Shown piece by piece: positions 50,823-63,817 of a DNA stretch of 64,000 nt. A program made the position numbers and the translations under genes. Source of the stretch: Lota lota (lineage: Eukaryota > Chordata > Actinopteri > Gadiformes > Lotidae); the NCBI GenBank assembly GCA_026745465.1, contig JACYXH010000410.1, positions 1,320,001 to 1,384,000 on the forward strand. Direction: 5' to 3'. The notes under the pieces are model-generated. The model saw only the letters and a list, made by a program, of their open reading frames with translations. It had not been told where the DNA came from and ran no database searches. The number at the start of each line of letters is the position of its first letter. Positions within the stretch are counted from its first letter, which is position 1.

Positions 50823-51248
50823 TTAATGGGGAATAGTTCTGTTTTTGCTCTCTATGAAGTGTTTTAATTTGGATGAGACTAGCTCAGAGCAGATTTGACT
50901 GATTTGCCTGATGAATACAGACTGTGATTTCATTAAAATGCCTTCAAATTCTTGAAAAGAATTATATCTTACATAATAATAATATGTCTCTTCCTGGTTG
51001 TGGGTCCAGGACACATTCCATACCTGTGAATTAAAGTTAACCATTTGATAATAACAGCTTGGGTATAAACTCATGCATCCGTGACACATAAATGCTTGAT
51101 CTGATGAAACAGCACCACTCTGCGGCTCCAGCCGACAATGTCGTTCAAACAATAAAAAAACGCCCCCCATACCGAGAAGGAAGAAAACATTACCCAGACC
51201 ATCTCTATTGTTAAGACAAACCGATCGAAAGCTTTTGTTGAAAATCAT
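50823..51248 (-). other. Unassigned ORF with a small exon-like piece
   Basis: 141 open codons on the minus strand between the sulfotransferase and polr3d. A piece within it, VWNVSWTHNQEETYYYY, lies exactly between an acceptor (TTCACAG) and a donor (GTAAGA) and vaguely recalls a fibronectin-III strand of cytokine receptors. Probably chance; no further exons found. Confidence 0.12.
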
Positions 51249-51289
51249 TCTTTCGAACTTTGCTAATCGTATTGTGAGCCATACCTACA

Positions 51290-51393
51290 GGTCGGATCTA
51301 GTATGAATACGAACTGGTTAACGAACGAAAGCGCAAAGACGATCACACACACAAGATAACAAGATAACATCACGACGAAATCTCCAAGCGGCA
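51290..51393 (+). other. polr3d: Probable 5' UTR exon of polr3d
   Basis: A good donor GCGGCAG|GTTAGT ends at 51,393, and the next acceptor (GATTCTAG, 51,829) opens the exon with the polr3d ATG. The start of this exon is not visible; no TATA box is obvious. Confidence 0.45.
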
Positions 51394-51673
51394 GGTTAGT
51401 GCGGTAAATAAGCATTACACATGGTGAAATTCTTGTTTATATGCCTTCATATGCATGTACATGGAGAGCGTGTTGGAGTCTGCAGTGTGCTTATAACACA
51501 TGCATGTGTTCAACTGTTTTTGTTTTGTCTCTGTGTATGTCTAGCAAACAAAATGGAGGACAAGCTATGCTGTCGTTATAGTCTTAGATTTAGTTAGACA
51601 TACATTTTAAATAGATGTTCAGATAGCGAGATAGTGAGTGACTGAATGAGTGAGAGATAGTGAGAGAGGGATA

Positions 51674-51779
<106 letters not shown>

Positions 51780-51829
51780 CGCTTTAAGAGACCTGACTTT
51801 GTTTATGTTCCGTTATGTTTTGATTCTAG

Positions 51830-54800
51830 GCTCAGGAGCACAATATTGTGCAAGATAGCTTTGGGATTCTGACCTCAAACCAAAGCTGGTTTAATTTACA
51901 AAATGAGTGACCTGGGGAATGCGGAAAGTGCCCCGGCGACGTCTGGATGTGGCAGCCGGACCGGACTGGGGTTCACCCTGGGGAGAGGGCATCCAGGACG
52001 CCTCACGGGGCTTTCCTCCCCTGTTCCAGGGGAGAGACTGACATCTCTGAAATCCAGAGACCTCACTTTGGGCGGAATAAAAAAGCCAAAGGTATATAGT
52101 AGAAGACAGTTGCGTCTTTTAAACAGCACTAAACTCAAACCAAAAGTAAAGCTTACAACCTGTTTCATTCCCAACAGAAAATCTTCGAGCCAAACGTCAA
52201 AGCTGTGAGGAAAAGTAAAGACGAGTAAGTGGCTGGTAATGAATTACAGAATAAATAAGTTAATAAATTAATAAATGAAATAACGCATTTTGACCAATGA
52301 TTACCTGGTTTATTATTTGCTTAATGTGTTGCTCGTCAGCAGGCTACGAGAAGACATTGAGGAGGTACCGAAGAAGGAGAGAAGAAAAGGAGATGAGAAG
52401 CAAAGAGAGATCCGAGGGAGGAGAAGAGAGAGACCACAGACCATCCAGTCTCACTCCATCTTTGAACAAGGACCCGCCGACACCATGTGCAAAACAGGTT
52501 CACCCGCCCCCCCAACCTCTCTCTTCTGATCATTAATCATTCATCATTTTGGCTATAACATGCCCATCATAAGTTACCAGAGTCCAAAGTCCATGTCTTC
52601 AATGTGTTTGCTTTATCTGAAAAGCAACCAAGAAAACACTATAGAATGATCTGTGAACCAAATATTTAAATCTCTGAAACATAATGCAGAACATATGATT
52701 GGTATTTATGGTATTGATACTTGATGAATGACTTTAACTTTTAATCGATTATCACAGGATCGATTAAGCGACTGATCGTTGCAGTCCTAACGTACATCCA
52801 TTTTTGTGGTGAAACCCCTCCCTCCCTACTCAGCGTGGCATGGGAGCCCAGATTTGGGCGAGGCCGCAGTGTCTCCTGTGGGGAACGCTGTGAAGAAGGA
52901 GGGAAGGGAGTCCGAGCAGGACGAGGATGAGATGCTGTGTAAACTGCAGCGTGACGACGTGAGTAGACACTCTCTCTATCTTTCTGTTCCTCTCTCTCTT
53001 GCCCCTGTTTTTCAAACCGTTTTTTTCCTCTCCATTGAGACAGTAGTGTGAATAGAGTGGCAAAATATAGGTAGTACTACAATAGTATACCAGTAAAGTC
53101 TAATCTTTTTTTTTATAATGTAATAGAACAATGCAAAAATGATGCAAATAAAATGTCTAAAATAATAACACCATAACACTATATTGTATCGTACAAATCT
53201 CAAAATGTGGGAGTATAGCTCCCACATTTCCTGTCTGGGATTAATAAAGTACATCTCAAATGTATATAACAAATGCATTACCAGTAACCACACAAGGACA
53301 CATGCTTCCTAATGCCGAAGTTAAGTGAAGAAGTTAATATTTGAAAGTGGGAACAGATAGTTAAACCTGTACTAATACTGAATGGCAACCCATTAAGGTT
53401 GTAAAGCGGCCCTTTCTTGTCTCTTTCTCCCCCAACAACAGTTCATAGATGACCCTGATCTGAGGAACGATGCGCGGCTGAGGCCCGTCCAGCTGCCTCT
53501 TTACCAGTCTCATACCAACTTCCAGAAGACAGAGACGCCTCTGGTCATTAGCACAACGTGTAAGACACATCCACAGTGGGCTACTGAACGACTATACTCT
53601 CATTGGAAGTGCTTTTCCACCACTTGCTTTTTGTTCTTTTGTGTGAGCAAGTCTCCCTCTTCCATAGCGTCTTGTCTAAAGACCTTGTGATGTATTCACG
53701 CCTTTCTACACTAACTCCTCTGTGGAAGAAATAATGAGGTTTTCACAGATCTCTGTCAGGGTCAGCGTTTATTGCATTCATTCCGAAAATAATACAATTT
53801 GCCTGCTTCTATTTGTCATTGTAATTGACTTGTTTTTCTGTGTTTGTGTAACTGTTCTGTAAAAGTCATTCTGAATATGGCTCAACATCAAGCTAATGAC
53901 CATTCAATGTAAATTAGTCCCACTAGCATGTAGCGAAGCAGAACTGCACTGCTGTTTATGGGCAGTCACTCATGAGGTCCATAACTGTCCGATACTCTCT
54001 TCAGTTGTGTTGTATATATTTTAATTCAAAGCTTTTATTCTCCCTCTCATTGGCACAGTTAAAGAGGACACATCCCTGTGCTCTACTGAGTCCCCAGTCT
54101 TGGTGACGGGTGCTGGCTGTGACGCCCCCAGGAGAGGGTCCAAAACCCAGGCAGCAGAGCTACCCGGGCATGGGGCCCCGTCCCTGGGGGAACTCTTCCA
54201 GGAACTCAGCCTGACCGGGCGAGAGGAGCTCTTCTTCATCCAGCTGCCGGACTGCATGCCTGGCCCGCCGTCAGCGTCTGAGGGGAATGCAGATCCCGCG
54301 GGCCCTGCCACGGCAGCCGGGAAAACACCCAGCAGGAGGGCAGCCCAGCCCCCACCACCGGTGAGTCGACACAGGGCTGAGGTGTCCATGTGGGCATAGT
54401 TGTTGTGTATATTTTCATTACATATATAAATGTTTAAATTGTTTTATTAATTGTATACATTTCTTTTGACTTTTTTCATTTCATGAAAACATGGTATTCC
54501 AGGCAAACAGTCCTTAAGCAGCTTGTGGATGTTGTCCACATGTTGAAGACTATTTCCGTCTCGCGAATTGGTCCACTTGTAGACAGTGCACTAATTGGAG
54601 CGTGTGAACAAGTGAACAACTGATGCACACTTATTCCAACACTATATCCCATGATTCATAGCATTTTTCATTTCATTTGTATCCCATGCCACCGTTTGGC
54701 AGAAGGTGCTGATGAGGGAAAGACAATCGGCCCTGTCAGACTTCTCAGAGGGCATGCTGGGTAAACTGCTGGTAAGACGCTCTGGTCGCGTCCAGCTGAA

Positions 54801-55219
54801 ACTGGGAGACAACATCATGGACGTGTCTGAGGGTGCAGCCTTCTCATTCCTCCAGGTGTGCATTTATATATACATATATCATCTTGCTGTTTTTTCACTA
54901 CCAGCCATCAGACCAGCCATCAATAGACTCACTTATTGAGTTTTTGAGATTTCATCTTGTTCTCGACTACTGTATGGACCCTTAACCATAACGTAATAAC
55001 TGTGACGCTTTCATCTGCTAACATGAGATTACTTTACACACCTGCTTCACACTACGTCTCTCTCTCTCTTGACAGCAACTGGTGTCTGTGCGATTGTCTG
55101 GCGGTAGAACGGGGGACATGGTGGTGCTTGGGAACATTCAGAGGAAACTAGTGTTCTCTCCGGACTTCCAGACTCTACTGCGGGAGGCTCCGGCACAGCA
55201 GACATCTGGGCCGAGATGA
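51830..55219 (+). CDS. polr3d: RNA polymerase III subunit RPC4 (POLR3D), complete
   Basis: Exons: 51830-52091 (ATG 51,903), 52178-52224, 52340-52497, 52834-52958, 53442-53559, 54059-54360, 54703-54855 and 55076-55219 (TGA at 55,217). The product is 411 residues, close to the human protein. RPC4 pairs with RPC5 (POLR3E) on Pol III, like the TFIIF-type lobe module, and acts in initiation and termination in the nucleus. Seen: N-terminal LTSLKSRDLTLGGIKKP and KIFEPNVKAVRKSK, a basic KKERRKGDEKQREIRGRRRE tract, the RPVQLPLYQS segment, and the C-terminal conserved domain with LSDFSEGMLGKLLVRRSGRV and MVVLGNIQRKLVFSPDFQTL. The acceptor at 52,337-52,342 is a tandem CAGCAG, so DR/E alternative forms are expected. 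A possible poly(A) signal is AATAAA at 56,361-56,366. Confidence 0.95.
53228..53260 (+). mobile_element. LINE/SINE 3' tail fragment
   Basis: TTTCCTGTCTGGGATTAATA then AAGTAC, same tail type as at 11.5 kb. Lies in polr3d intron 5. Confidence 0.5.
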
Positions 55220-56452
55220 TGAGCTCTTCTCTGTTAATGATGGACTTCACTGTCTGCCGGAGACACGCGGCTATCCAAACTATCCGCGATTACCAGCCTC
55301 GTCCTTCCATCTCTGAAACAAACACAAAATATCTTAAATGCATTGTTGAAGAATACGTTTGGTGTTCTGAAGGAATACATACACGGTCTAGTAATGGAGT
55401 AGGATTTTATCGCATTTAAATGGAGAGATTTGCTGTTTGTCAATAATCTCCAGTGGAGAGCAGAAACACAGTTTATACTGGTGGAATTGACAGGGCTTTC
55501 TAGAGCAGAGTAGCGGAGCGTAGGAGCCCAGTTCATTTTGGTGGAATTTAGAGCTTTCTTGGAAAGTGGCCTTGAGACAGACAAGCACCAGCAAAGTACA
55601 TAGTTAGTACTGATGTATTTTAGATCTTCTGACAACATGGAGTCCAGCTTTAATGGGATGAATGCAATGTAATACAAGAAGAAAGCCCATACTAACTTGA
55701 TGCACTGATGAAGATAAAATAGTCGAGTACATGTTTTTAATGTTATATTTAGACTAGTTCTTTGTAGCCCTCTTGCCTTTTTATACTTGGCTTGATGACC
55801 ATTTTCCATTTTCAACATCAAAACGTAGCAACACAATGACAATTCTGTTACTGCCCAAGAAGTGGTCGTGTTCTCCCTTCTGACTAGCTCATCACAGGTT
55901 TTTAAGATGGGTTGACTGAATAATAGCAAACATTTTGTGAATAAGATTCAAGTCAAAACAAGGTATGTTTTGGAACTCTATTTACTTAAAGTAACACTGC
56001 TATATACATTTACACTGTGGCCCTTAAACAGCAATACTACGAAGACATGTTACATCAGCAAGTTCCAAGAGTTTGGGATATTACCTTGGATATAAAAATT
56101 GAATTGAAAAGCAATGCTTGGGTAACACAAGACCAATCGAGGTGAATGAAAACAGCACTTTCTTCCTGTGCAATTCCACAGAATATTTGAACAAATGTCA
56201 AACGACATCCCTTTGTATAAAGTATATGTTCATCCTTATCACTCATGAATGTCGTTTTATGTATATATTGCTATTTTTTCCTCAAATCATTTTCTACTTC
56301 TCAAACATGAGGTCATTGTGTGAGAAAAGCATTTGTTTATTTGGTAACATGTTACAATGTAATAAAACATGAGTAGATGCACATGATCAAAAAACTTTTT
56401 TGTCCAACACTGGTAATAATAACGGTAACTTCATAACTGGCAGGTCTACAAC

Positions 56453-56932
56453 TTGACAAAACATTGTCTATACATTCAGTCAGACATTGAGGTGGAACAC
56501 CTTAAGAAGCTAGCTGGTAAAATGAGTTTCTTTTTCTCAGTTAGCTACAAAAACGTATTGGGAACGAACCTTATTTTAGATGAATGCTGCAATACAACAA
56601 AAGAAAAAAAAAACGTCCAAAACAAATCCAAGTGCTTTATTGCATGTGGAGGAAAAAACATCACAAAAATCACATTTGGTATTTTTTGTGTTATCCTGTT
56701 TTTAAATGAAAACCATTTGGAAAAGTTGATGCAGAAACAAAAACGTGGAGTGGCATTGCCTGAAGAAAGTGAGGCTGCCTTTATCCAGACAGTTCTCAGC
56801 CGACAAGAGGACAATATACAATATCCTCCGCCATTGTGGCTTGGAGACATGCCAAACAATCTGGAGATCATCTTGGTACACAAATCACTGTCTCCTAGCA
56901 ACAGACACAAAGACAGTCTGAATGTCCTTTAG
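56453..56932 (+). other. Unassigned 159-codon ORF between polr3d and tfam
   Basis: Open in AT-rich sequence where stops are frequent, but the opposite strand is open over most of the same stretch as well. No domain recognised. Likely lies in the tfam 3' UTR or the polr3d downstream region; another short plus-strand frame (57,079-57,282) follows a good acceptor-like CCTCCGCCTAG. I give no function. Confidence 0.15.
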
Positions 56933-57303
56933 GAATAATGTGCTTATGTTCAAAGTAGCAAACCTGTTCAATATGGGAGTGAAATGTTTTCTTTAGGACC
57001 TTTTATGACACACTTTCAGCACTGGTATATTTAGCAGATTTCAAGGAATATCAATGTGTTTTTCCTCCGCCTAGCAATATGAAAAACATAATTGAGTCGT
57101 CACTGAAAGAGAACATTGACACCGTTTTTCAAGAAATGATTGATTCTGGTCAAAGGTTTTTCCCTTTATACTTCGGTAGCATTCATGACAACGGGGACAC
57201 CACCTTCTGGTTACAACGGGATGGGATTAGAGTCATAGAACCTCCTGGTTATACAGTGTTCATGAGCGTGTCAGTAGTCTGAGCTCCAGTGGTCAAGCTC
57301 GCC

Positions 57304-59984
57304 TTACTCCTGCTTTGACTTTGTACTCCTGGTGGTAGTTGTGGTCGTTTTCCCAGCCGTCTTCCCCTTCCCAGCCGCCTTCACCGCGCCAGCCTTCGCA
57401 GTCTTCTTCTTCTTACCGACCATCGCTTTGGGCTTTGCCTTCACGTCCTTCTTGGGTGCCCGCTTTTTTTTAGCGGGGGCTTTTTTCGGCCTGGTTTGTT
57501 CCCGGAGGAGGTCCTCCCGGCCTATCTCCACCATGTGCTCCTCCCACGACTTTATCTCGTTCTTGTACCGGATCTTGTCGTCCTCCGCCAGCTGTGTGTA
57601 AACCTGAAACCAAGAGAGAAGCATTGGTGATACAGAACACTGTATAACACAAAATCTCAAGACTATTCAGGGAGAGATCTTCAATCTATAGTCAAACTGT
57701 AAAATGTAAAGAAACTAAAATACCTGTTTTTTGTGACTGAGCAGATTTCTCCAGTCCTCCATCAGTGAAACCAATTTTGCCTGCATAAAAAAACACCAAA
57801 GACAATAATTACTGCCAAGACAACACGTTGTATCAGGGTCCAGATCACTTGTAAACCCAGCCCATTTCAAATGCTGCGAACGCTTAGTCTTCAGAAATCA
57901 TAATATATATATATACGAGTTATTATGGAGCATGTCATATAATGCTTTGCATGAAATCAATGATTTGTGGCCCACCGGCATAGTGAGTCCCCGGGCCTCC
58001 TCGAAGTGCTCCGACATGAAGATGTTGAATGGAGAGCGCGGGCGCTTCGGCTTCCCCAAGCTGTTCAGCTCCTAAAACCACAGGGGGAGATGGAGGGAGA
58101 GGAGCTTCAACAGATTGAAGTAGACATGTGTGGCCTCCAGGGATCTCCACTGAAGAAACGAATTACACCCCATCACCAGAATTCAATGTCAGCTTAAATG
58201 CACAATTATTCAAATAAGTGTATGGCCATTATTATTTGCTTCATCTGCATTCATATAACTAACTGATTAAGCTGCTGTACGGCAAACTAATTATTTAAGC
58301 AACGACAACGAGTTCTGCCTAGTTATCACTTACCCTCTTCTTGCGTATTTCTTTCCTTTTAGCCATCACTTGTTTCCTTTCAATGGCCTGTTGCTCGAAC
58401 TCTGCAGGGGTGAGCTGGGCCTGGTACCTCTGGAGGTCCAGCTTGAACTGATCCCTGGCACGCAGAGAGTCCTCCACAAAAGGCTACAGGGCAGAGGTTT
58501 GCTCCATTGGTGATTAATAACTTTATCTGCTTCTCTTGTGCAGCATAAAGAACATCGAACACAGTATGAACACAATAACACATCTCGATAAGTCCTAGCT
58601 GCATTTGACGGTACATCTACACGATCAGATTTAGGGCTGCGATAACCTGTGCAGGACAGGAGGGACCATGACTATTTGCTTTTCTATGGACCGCAAAATC
58701 AATGCTGCTACACACAAATAACTAGTTAGAAAACAGTTTCAACACGTTATCATCACACACTCATGTTCCTGGTGGGTTATGGTTACTCTACTTTTAAGTT
58801 ATTTTGCAAATTATGTCTTTATAACTTTCCTTTAAAAGATAAAGATATTTAACAAGTGCCTGGTTCTTACATCTGGTGCTCCTTCATCGATTCAAAAAGA
58901 TGATCGAAAACTTGACTATGAATGTGATGTCAGCCACGATTACAGTAACACTAATTCATTACATAGTAGAAGGGGAACTCACGCGTTTCTGTTCTGCCGA
59001 CATCATTCTCCACTGTTGGGCTATCTTCCTGATTACGTCAGTCAACTTGATATCTGAAAGCATTTAAAAAGAATGACGTCAACCAATTTGATCTTGTACT
59101 GTATGATATAGCCTAACTGTGATTGAAAAGAAAGGATAAGCACGCATAAGAGTGAGGATGTAATGCACAGTTCAGAGTAGCCAATCATGGGATCCAACAC
59201 TAATAATACAATCGCTAATAATAAATGTTAATGCATCCCATCCCATTCACTGCTGGGTGCAATTCAAAACCATAACGCACAAACAAATACGTTTGACCTA
59301 CATTCCGGATTCTGAGCAAACTATGGAGCAAACTATAGCTCTATAGACTGTTAGACATTGTAAAAGTAGTGCAAGAAGTGGGTATAATACATCTTAGAAA
59401 CAATGCAATGTTGTTGTTGTAGGATCAGACCTTCTAAAACCATATATGATTGACCCCTACCCTAAATACCTGGGTGTTGTTGAACTATGGTGGGCTGTTG
59501 CTGCACCACGTATCTCATGTATCCATTGAGGGGTCTCTTTGGAGGTCCACCGGCCTGAGCAGTCAGACCTCTTGATGTTATGAAGAAGGACACCGGGAGG
59601 ACACTGGTGCACCTGGACAAAATAAACCATGAGTTTAACCATTTTAACTGAACTCATTTTCTGAACCTCCTCCATAACAGCGATACGATACTATTTCATA
59701 TTCAGGCCATCATTGACTGACTGATCTTCTAAACTCACGGGGAAATAAATAAGTACAAGGTGTTTCACACAAAACCTTTTCCCACTGCTGATACTGTCAA
59801 TGGTTCGTACTTGTATTCATGGTGACAAGAGTGATTCGTTTTAAATAAACACGCTGGCTAACACTAGCCAGCTAGCACCCATAACAAGTTGAAGTTACCT
59901 TGCAAGAGAGTTGCTGCAGGAGAAGACACTGAAGGATTTAGCTAAGAGGCTAACACCTGCAGTCATTAGATTAAAAGGCACCAT
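57304..59984 (-). CDS. tfam: Mitochondrial transcription factor A (TFAM), complete
   Basis: Seven exons: 59899-59984 (ATG), 59470-59612, 58983-59053, 58334-58483, 57976-58071, 57724-57780 and 57304-57603 (TAA at 57,304-57,306). The product is 300 residues. It packages mtDNA and activates mitochondrial transcription by bending the promoter DNA. Seen: an N-terminal basic/hydrophobic presequence without acidic residues (about 1-48), HMG box A at 53-120 ([26 protein letters not shown]), a basic linker helix ([18 protein letters not shown]), HMG box B at 156-225 ([30 protein letters not shown]), and a long C-terminal tail. The tail, from about 235, is very rich in Lys, Ala and Thr ([26 protein letters not shown]) and longer and more histone-H1-like than the human one. 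A minus-strand AATAAA (plus TTTATT at 56,637-56,642) followed by a T-rich stretch may end the mRNA. Confidence 0.95.
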
Positions 59985-60159
59985 GTCTGCGCGTTTAATC
60001 TCTTAAACAGCTACGTGGTGAAATAGACCGATCTAATGTCCTGGAGAAGCCAAGGGCGTATCACTTTTCCATTAGGAACACAGAATGACTTTGGTCCAGT
60101 GGCTATTTCTCTTTAGTCCCTCTTAACTGCCATGCAGGAGCTGCAAAAGGCGCCTTCCT

Positions 60160-60220
60160 CCCGAACTCGCGAGATCGGGATTGTCTCACGAGGCTAGCTT
60201 CCGCCCGCGCCGCCAATCAC
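60160..60220 (-). promoter_or_regulatory. tfam: tfam promoter region with CTCGCGAGA and CCAAT motifs
   Basis: CTCGCGAGA at 60,166-60,174 is nine of ten bases of the TCTCGCGAGA promoter element common in TATA-less housekeeping genes. A GC-rich stretch with CCAAT at 60,213-60,217 follows. The region lies about 200 bases upstream of the tfam ATG. Confidence 0.5.
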
Positions 60221-60259
60221 AGGAGGTCAAATAAACATATGTACTAATTTAAGTCTCAC

Positions 60260-63200
60260 AGCAGTACTTTCGATATAAACTTGAGTCATTCCGCCTGACC
60301 AGTTTTAAATGTGTGTAAGCAATAATTTACTCGTCTACTGTCTAAACGCTTAAGGTCAGTCTATACGTTTTGCTGTAGAAATGCGATTTCTCAGCTTTAT
60401 CATCTTATTTATCTTGATTGTTTCCCTTTTTCGACGCCAGCCGAAGATTACGCAACGTATCTTCGTAATCGTTGAGCACATTCGACATAAAACCGTTGGC
60501 GGTATCACACGGAACGATTTCGTTCAATATTTTAGGATGGATAACATAAACGCACAATAACATACCAAACATTGCATTGCAGTCACCCCATCAAACGTGG
60601 CATTGAACATTTGGATAACAGTTACTACTAAGTTGAAGAGTAACTAAACTAAAGTCAAATCACAGTAACAGACAGCACAAAATGGTCAGTAAAGCTTACT
60701 GATCGTCTTGGATGCAATTAGTGGTGGCGATAAACTTAAGCCCACTAGTGAAGAACACTCACAATGTTTTGTTTTCTCATCAACTGTAGGACTAGGGCCC
60801 ACTAGTAGGCTACTGCAGTTTGACTTGTTGACTGATTGATTGTTTGTATAGTATGTTTGTATTGTGTGTTTGCTGTATGGTAATATAATTACCATTTGTT
60901 TGCTTGAACCATAGACTGTATAAGGCTTGAACAGACGCTTAGATGGTAAACTTAACATAAGTCATCGGATGTGTTTAACTAATATCGTATGTCGCATGTA
61001 GGCCTATGATTTCATTCGTATGACAGTGCAGGGGCTACATAGCCTATAATTTCTTCCTGTTTGTTTTATTATGAACCTGGGGCCATTTCTCTCTATAGTT
61101 TTCTTACACATAGGTCTAATACTTCCCACCAACAATTGTTCATTTTACATGAGACAGTAACGGTAATCTTTTTAATAAAGAAGTCAGTACATGAAGAAAA
61201 TAAGTATTTTTGCTCATATAATATAATAAATTGTGAAGGCAACTTTAATGGATATGGATATTTTTCTCAGCATGAGTAATATCATTCTTTGAATAATGTC
61301 AAAAGTAATACTAAGGCATTTATTATTTAGGAACACATTTGAATACATAGTCAAATCTAGGTGGGTTTGTAAATACAAACCAAGTGACGACTTGTGTGTA
61401 GGTCTATATGTGAAGTAAGTAGGCTAATATTCTACAGGGTCAAACTATTTCTACATTTAGTTGTTGCTGTCCTCAAAGTCAACAACATAAAGAGAGAGAG
61501 AGAGAGAGAGAGAGTTATTTAAACATTCCACTCATGCTGAGAAACAAGAAAAGGGTGTTAAACATAGAAAAAGGTATGCACATAATAAGTATATTACCTT
61601 GAATATAAGTTACCTTGAGTGAGTGACAGACGCACTTCACCAGCTCTATTAATGGGAAAGTGAGCTGAAAAGCGGCAGACACTAAGCCTGAAAAATATTA
61701 ATGAACCCACAAGCCATTTAGTTCTAGCTCACTATCGACCATTACTTCCAGTTCCTGTTCACCCAAGGACTACAACCCAAAGGGAGTTTGCTAGCCCATG
61801 TTTTCAAATTGTGGTTCAAATGGTTTCCCATACAACTTGAAGTCATGTTTCATCAACTTCAAAACATGCAATAAAACATAAGACATGTCAAAACAAAAAG
61901 TTTACTACTTGAGGGATAAAAAACATTACCCTATATATAATAATGATCTTTTTTTGGATGATAAAGAATGATGCAATGTGAATAAAAATAAATGGGATCA
62001 TTAAGCATGCAGGACATTCTGTTTGCAGAATGTCAATTGCATACGTAAAACGAACCCACAAACCCTATCAGTTCCAAATCAAGGTGTTTCAGTCTCCGTC
62101 TGGATTCCATAAAAAAATGTGACCACGGAGACTATCTAATAAAGATGCATAGGTCCGTACCTCACAATGGGTTCCTATGTTTCTAGATCAGTGTTTGGTG
62201 CCACGTGTCGCCCACCTGCGGTCCTGCACCAGGTCATCTGTTGACAACAATGGAACAATGGCACTGCTCTGGTGCTCATTTTTCTGTTGTCCTGCTGTTT
62301 TACCTGCAGGTGCTTTCTCTGCCTATGCTTTGGCTTGGCTTTCCCTTTCTTCATAAAATAAACTATTATCCAGGCCTATAACTCACAGACAAATCGTGAA
62401 CCAATTTTCATCAAAAATTATTTTACAATGCAAATGTTCTGTCTTATTAGGTTCCTGTTTTTGCCGAATGACACAGGAGATTAAAAAAATTATGTAACAT
62501 AACGATAAGATAAATAGATGTAACACAGAACTGGGAAACCACTGTGTTTTAATTCAGTAGAAGTATCAAGCTAGTATATTTCTATTGCATCACTCCAGAC
62601 ACAGTCAAACTCGTTAAACGTGTATTAAACGACTAAGAAATATTCCCTGGGCTGATTGACTCTTGGATCGTGTGTTTTATTCTTAAGAAACTTTGTAGTT
62701 TAGATTATTTTTCTTTATGGAGTACTTAGGTGCAGTAGAAACGTTAAATAGTGGAGGATAAAATATGGTCTTCTTTGAAGGCCTATATTAGTGTGCATTC
62801 TATGAATCTCTACGAGGTTATCAGCATGGCTAAAGTTAATGAGCTGCTGTAAGATTGTGTTGAGGTGGTCAGGTACGGGTGTGTAAAGGTCGAACCGCAG
62901 TCCTTCTTCTCCATTTACGATTGATGTTCAATGTGAGGCAGCAGACTCAATGCAGGGTTTAAACAGCAGGGGGCGATTTAGAAGCACATTTCTATCAGAT
63001 CGACAGCGCAGGCCAACAATGGGGACGACATCAACTCTGATGTCCGAAGACATCCATTTGGACGCGGGTCGTGAAATCTCAATCATGGTTTGGTCTCTAT
63101 TCGGTGCTGTGTCCTTACATACAAAACCCCCATCAACTTCCTGCTAATCATGTTCTGAGACAGACACTTAGACCTCCGATAGGAAACATGCAGTCAACAC

Positions 63201-63600
63201 ATATTTGGAAACCTTCTCAAACAATCAAATTTTACACCAGATCGATATCCGCACATGAAGGGAAGGTTAATAAAGGAGATAACGCTCCGTTTCCCTTTCC
63301 TTCACGTTCGTCTAAATTAGCCAAAAGTATAACAACGTCGAGTCAATAGCGGAAAGAACATTAGCATTTGTGCCCATCCCAGATGTTTTAGGTAATCTGT
63401 GATGCTATCAATTGGCCTATTGTTCTTTGGGTAAGGGCCGGGTTTAGCTAATCCTGCTCACTGGGTCATTATGGGAAATATCAGGTCTGATAACAAAACA
63501 TATCTATGTTCTCTGTCTCACTCTATCTCTCTGCATTTCTCCCTCTCTATCTACCTGCCTAGATATTAAGACTAACATTTCTCTCCTTTCCCCTTCTCTC
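60260..63600. other. Geneless AT-rich stretch right of tfam
   Basis: No splice-supported exon or ORF of note. Contains a short GA run (61,490-61,515) and a CTCF-like site near 62,970. Confidence 0.55.
62963..62976 (+). promoter_or_regulatory. CTCF-like motif
   Basis: ACAGCAGGGGGCGA fits the CTCF core CCASYAGRKGGCRS at 12 of 14 positions. Confidence 0.4.
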
Positions 63601-63609
63601 TCCTAAATA

Positions 63610-63638
63610 CCCCCCCCCCCCCCCCCCCCCCCCCCCCC
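63610..63638. repeat. C29 homopolymer
   Basis: Uninterrupted C run, 58 bases before the CT microsatellite. Confidence 0.95.
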
Positions 63639-63694
63639 ATTAACACCGGCTCAGTTCAACAAACCCTGTACACTTATATTCAAACAGCCCTATC

Positions 63695-63817
<123 letters not shown>

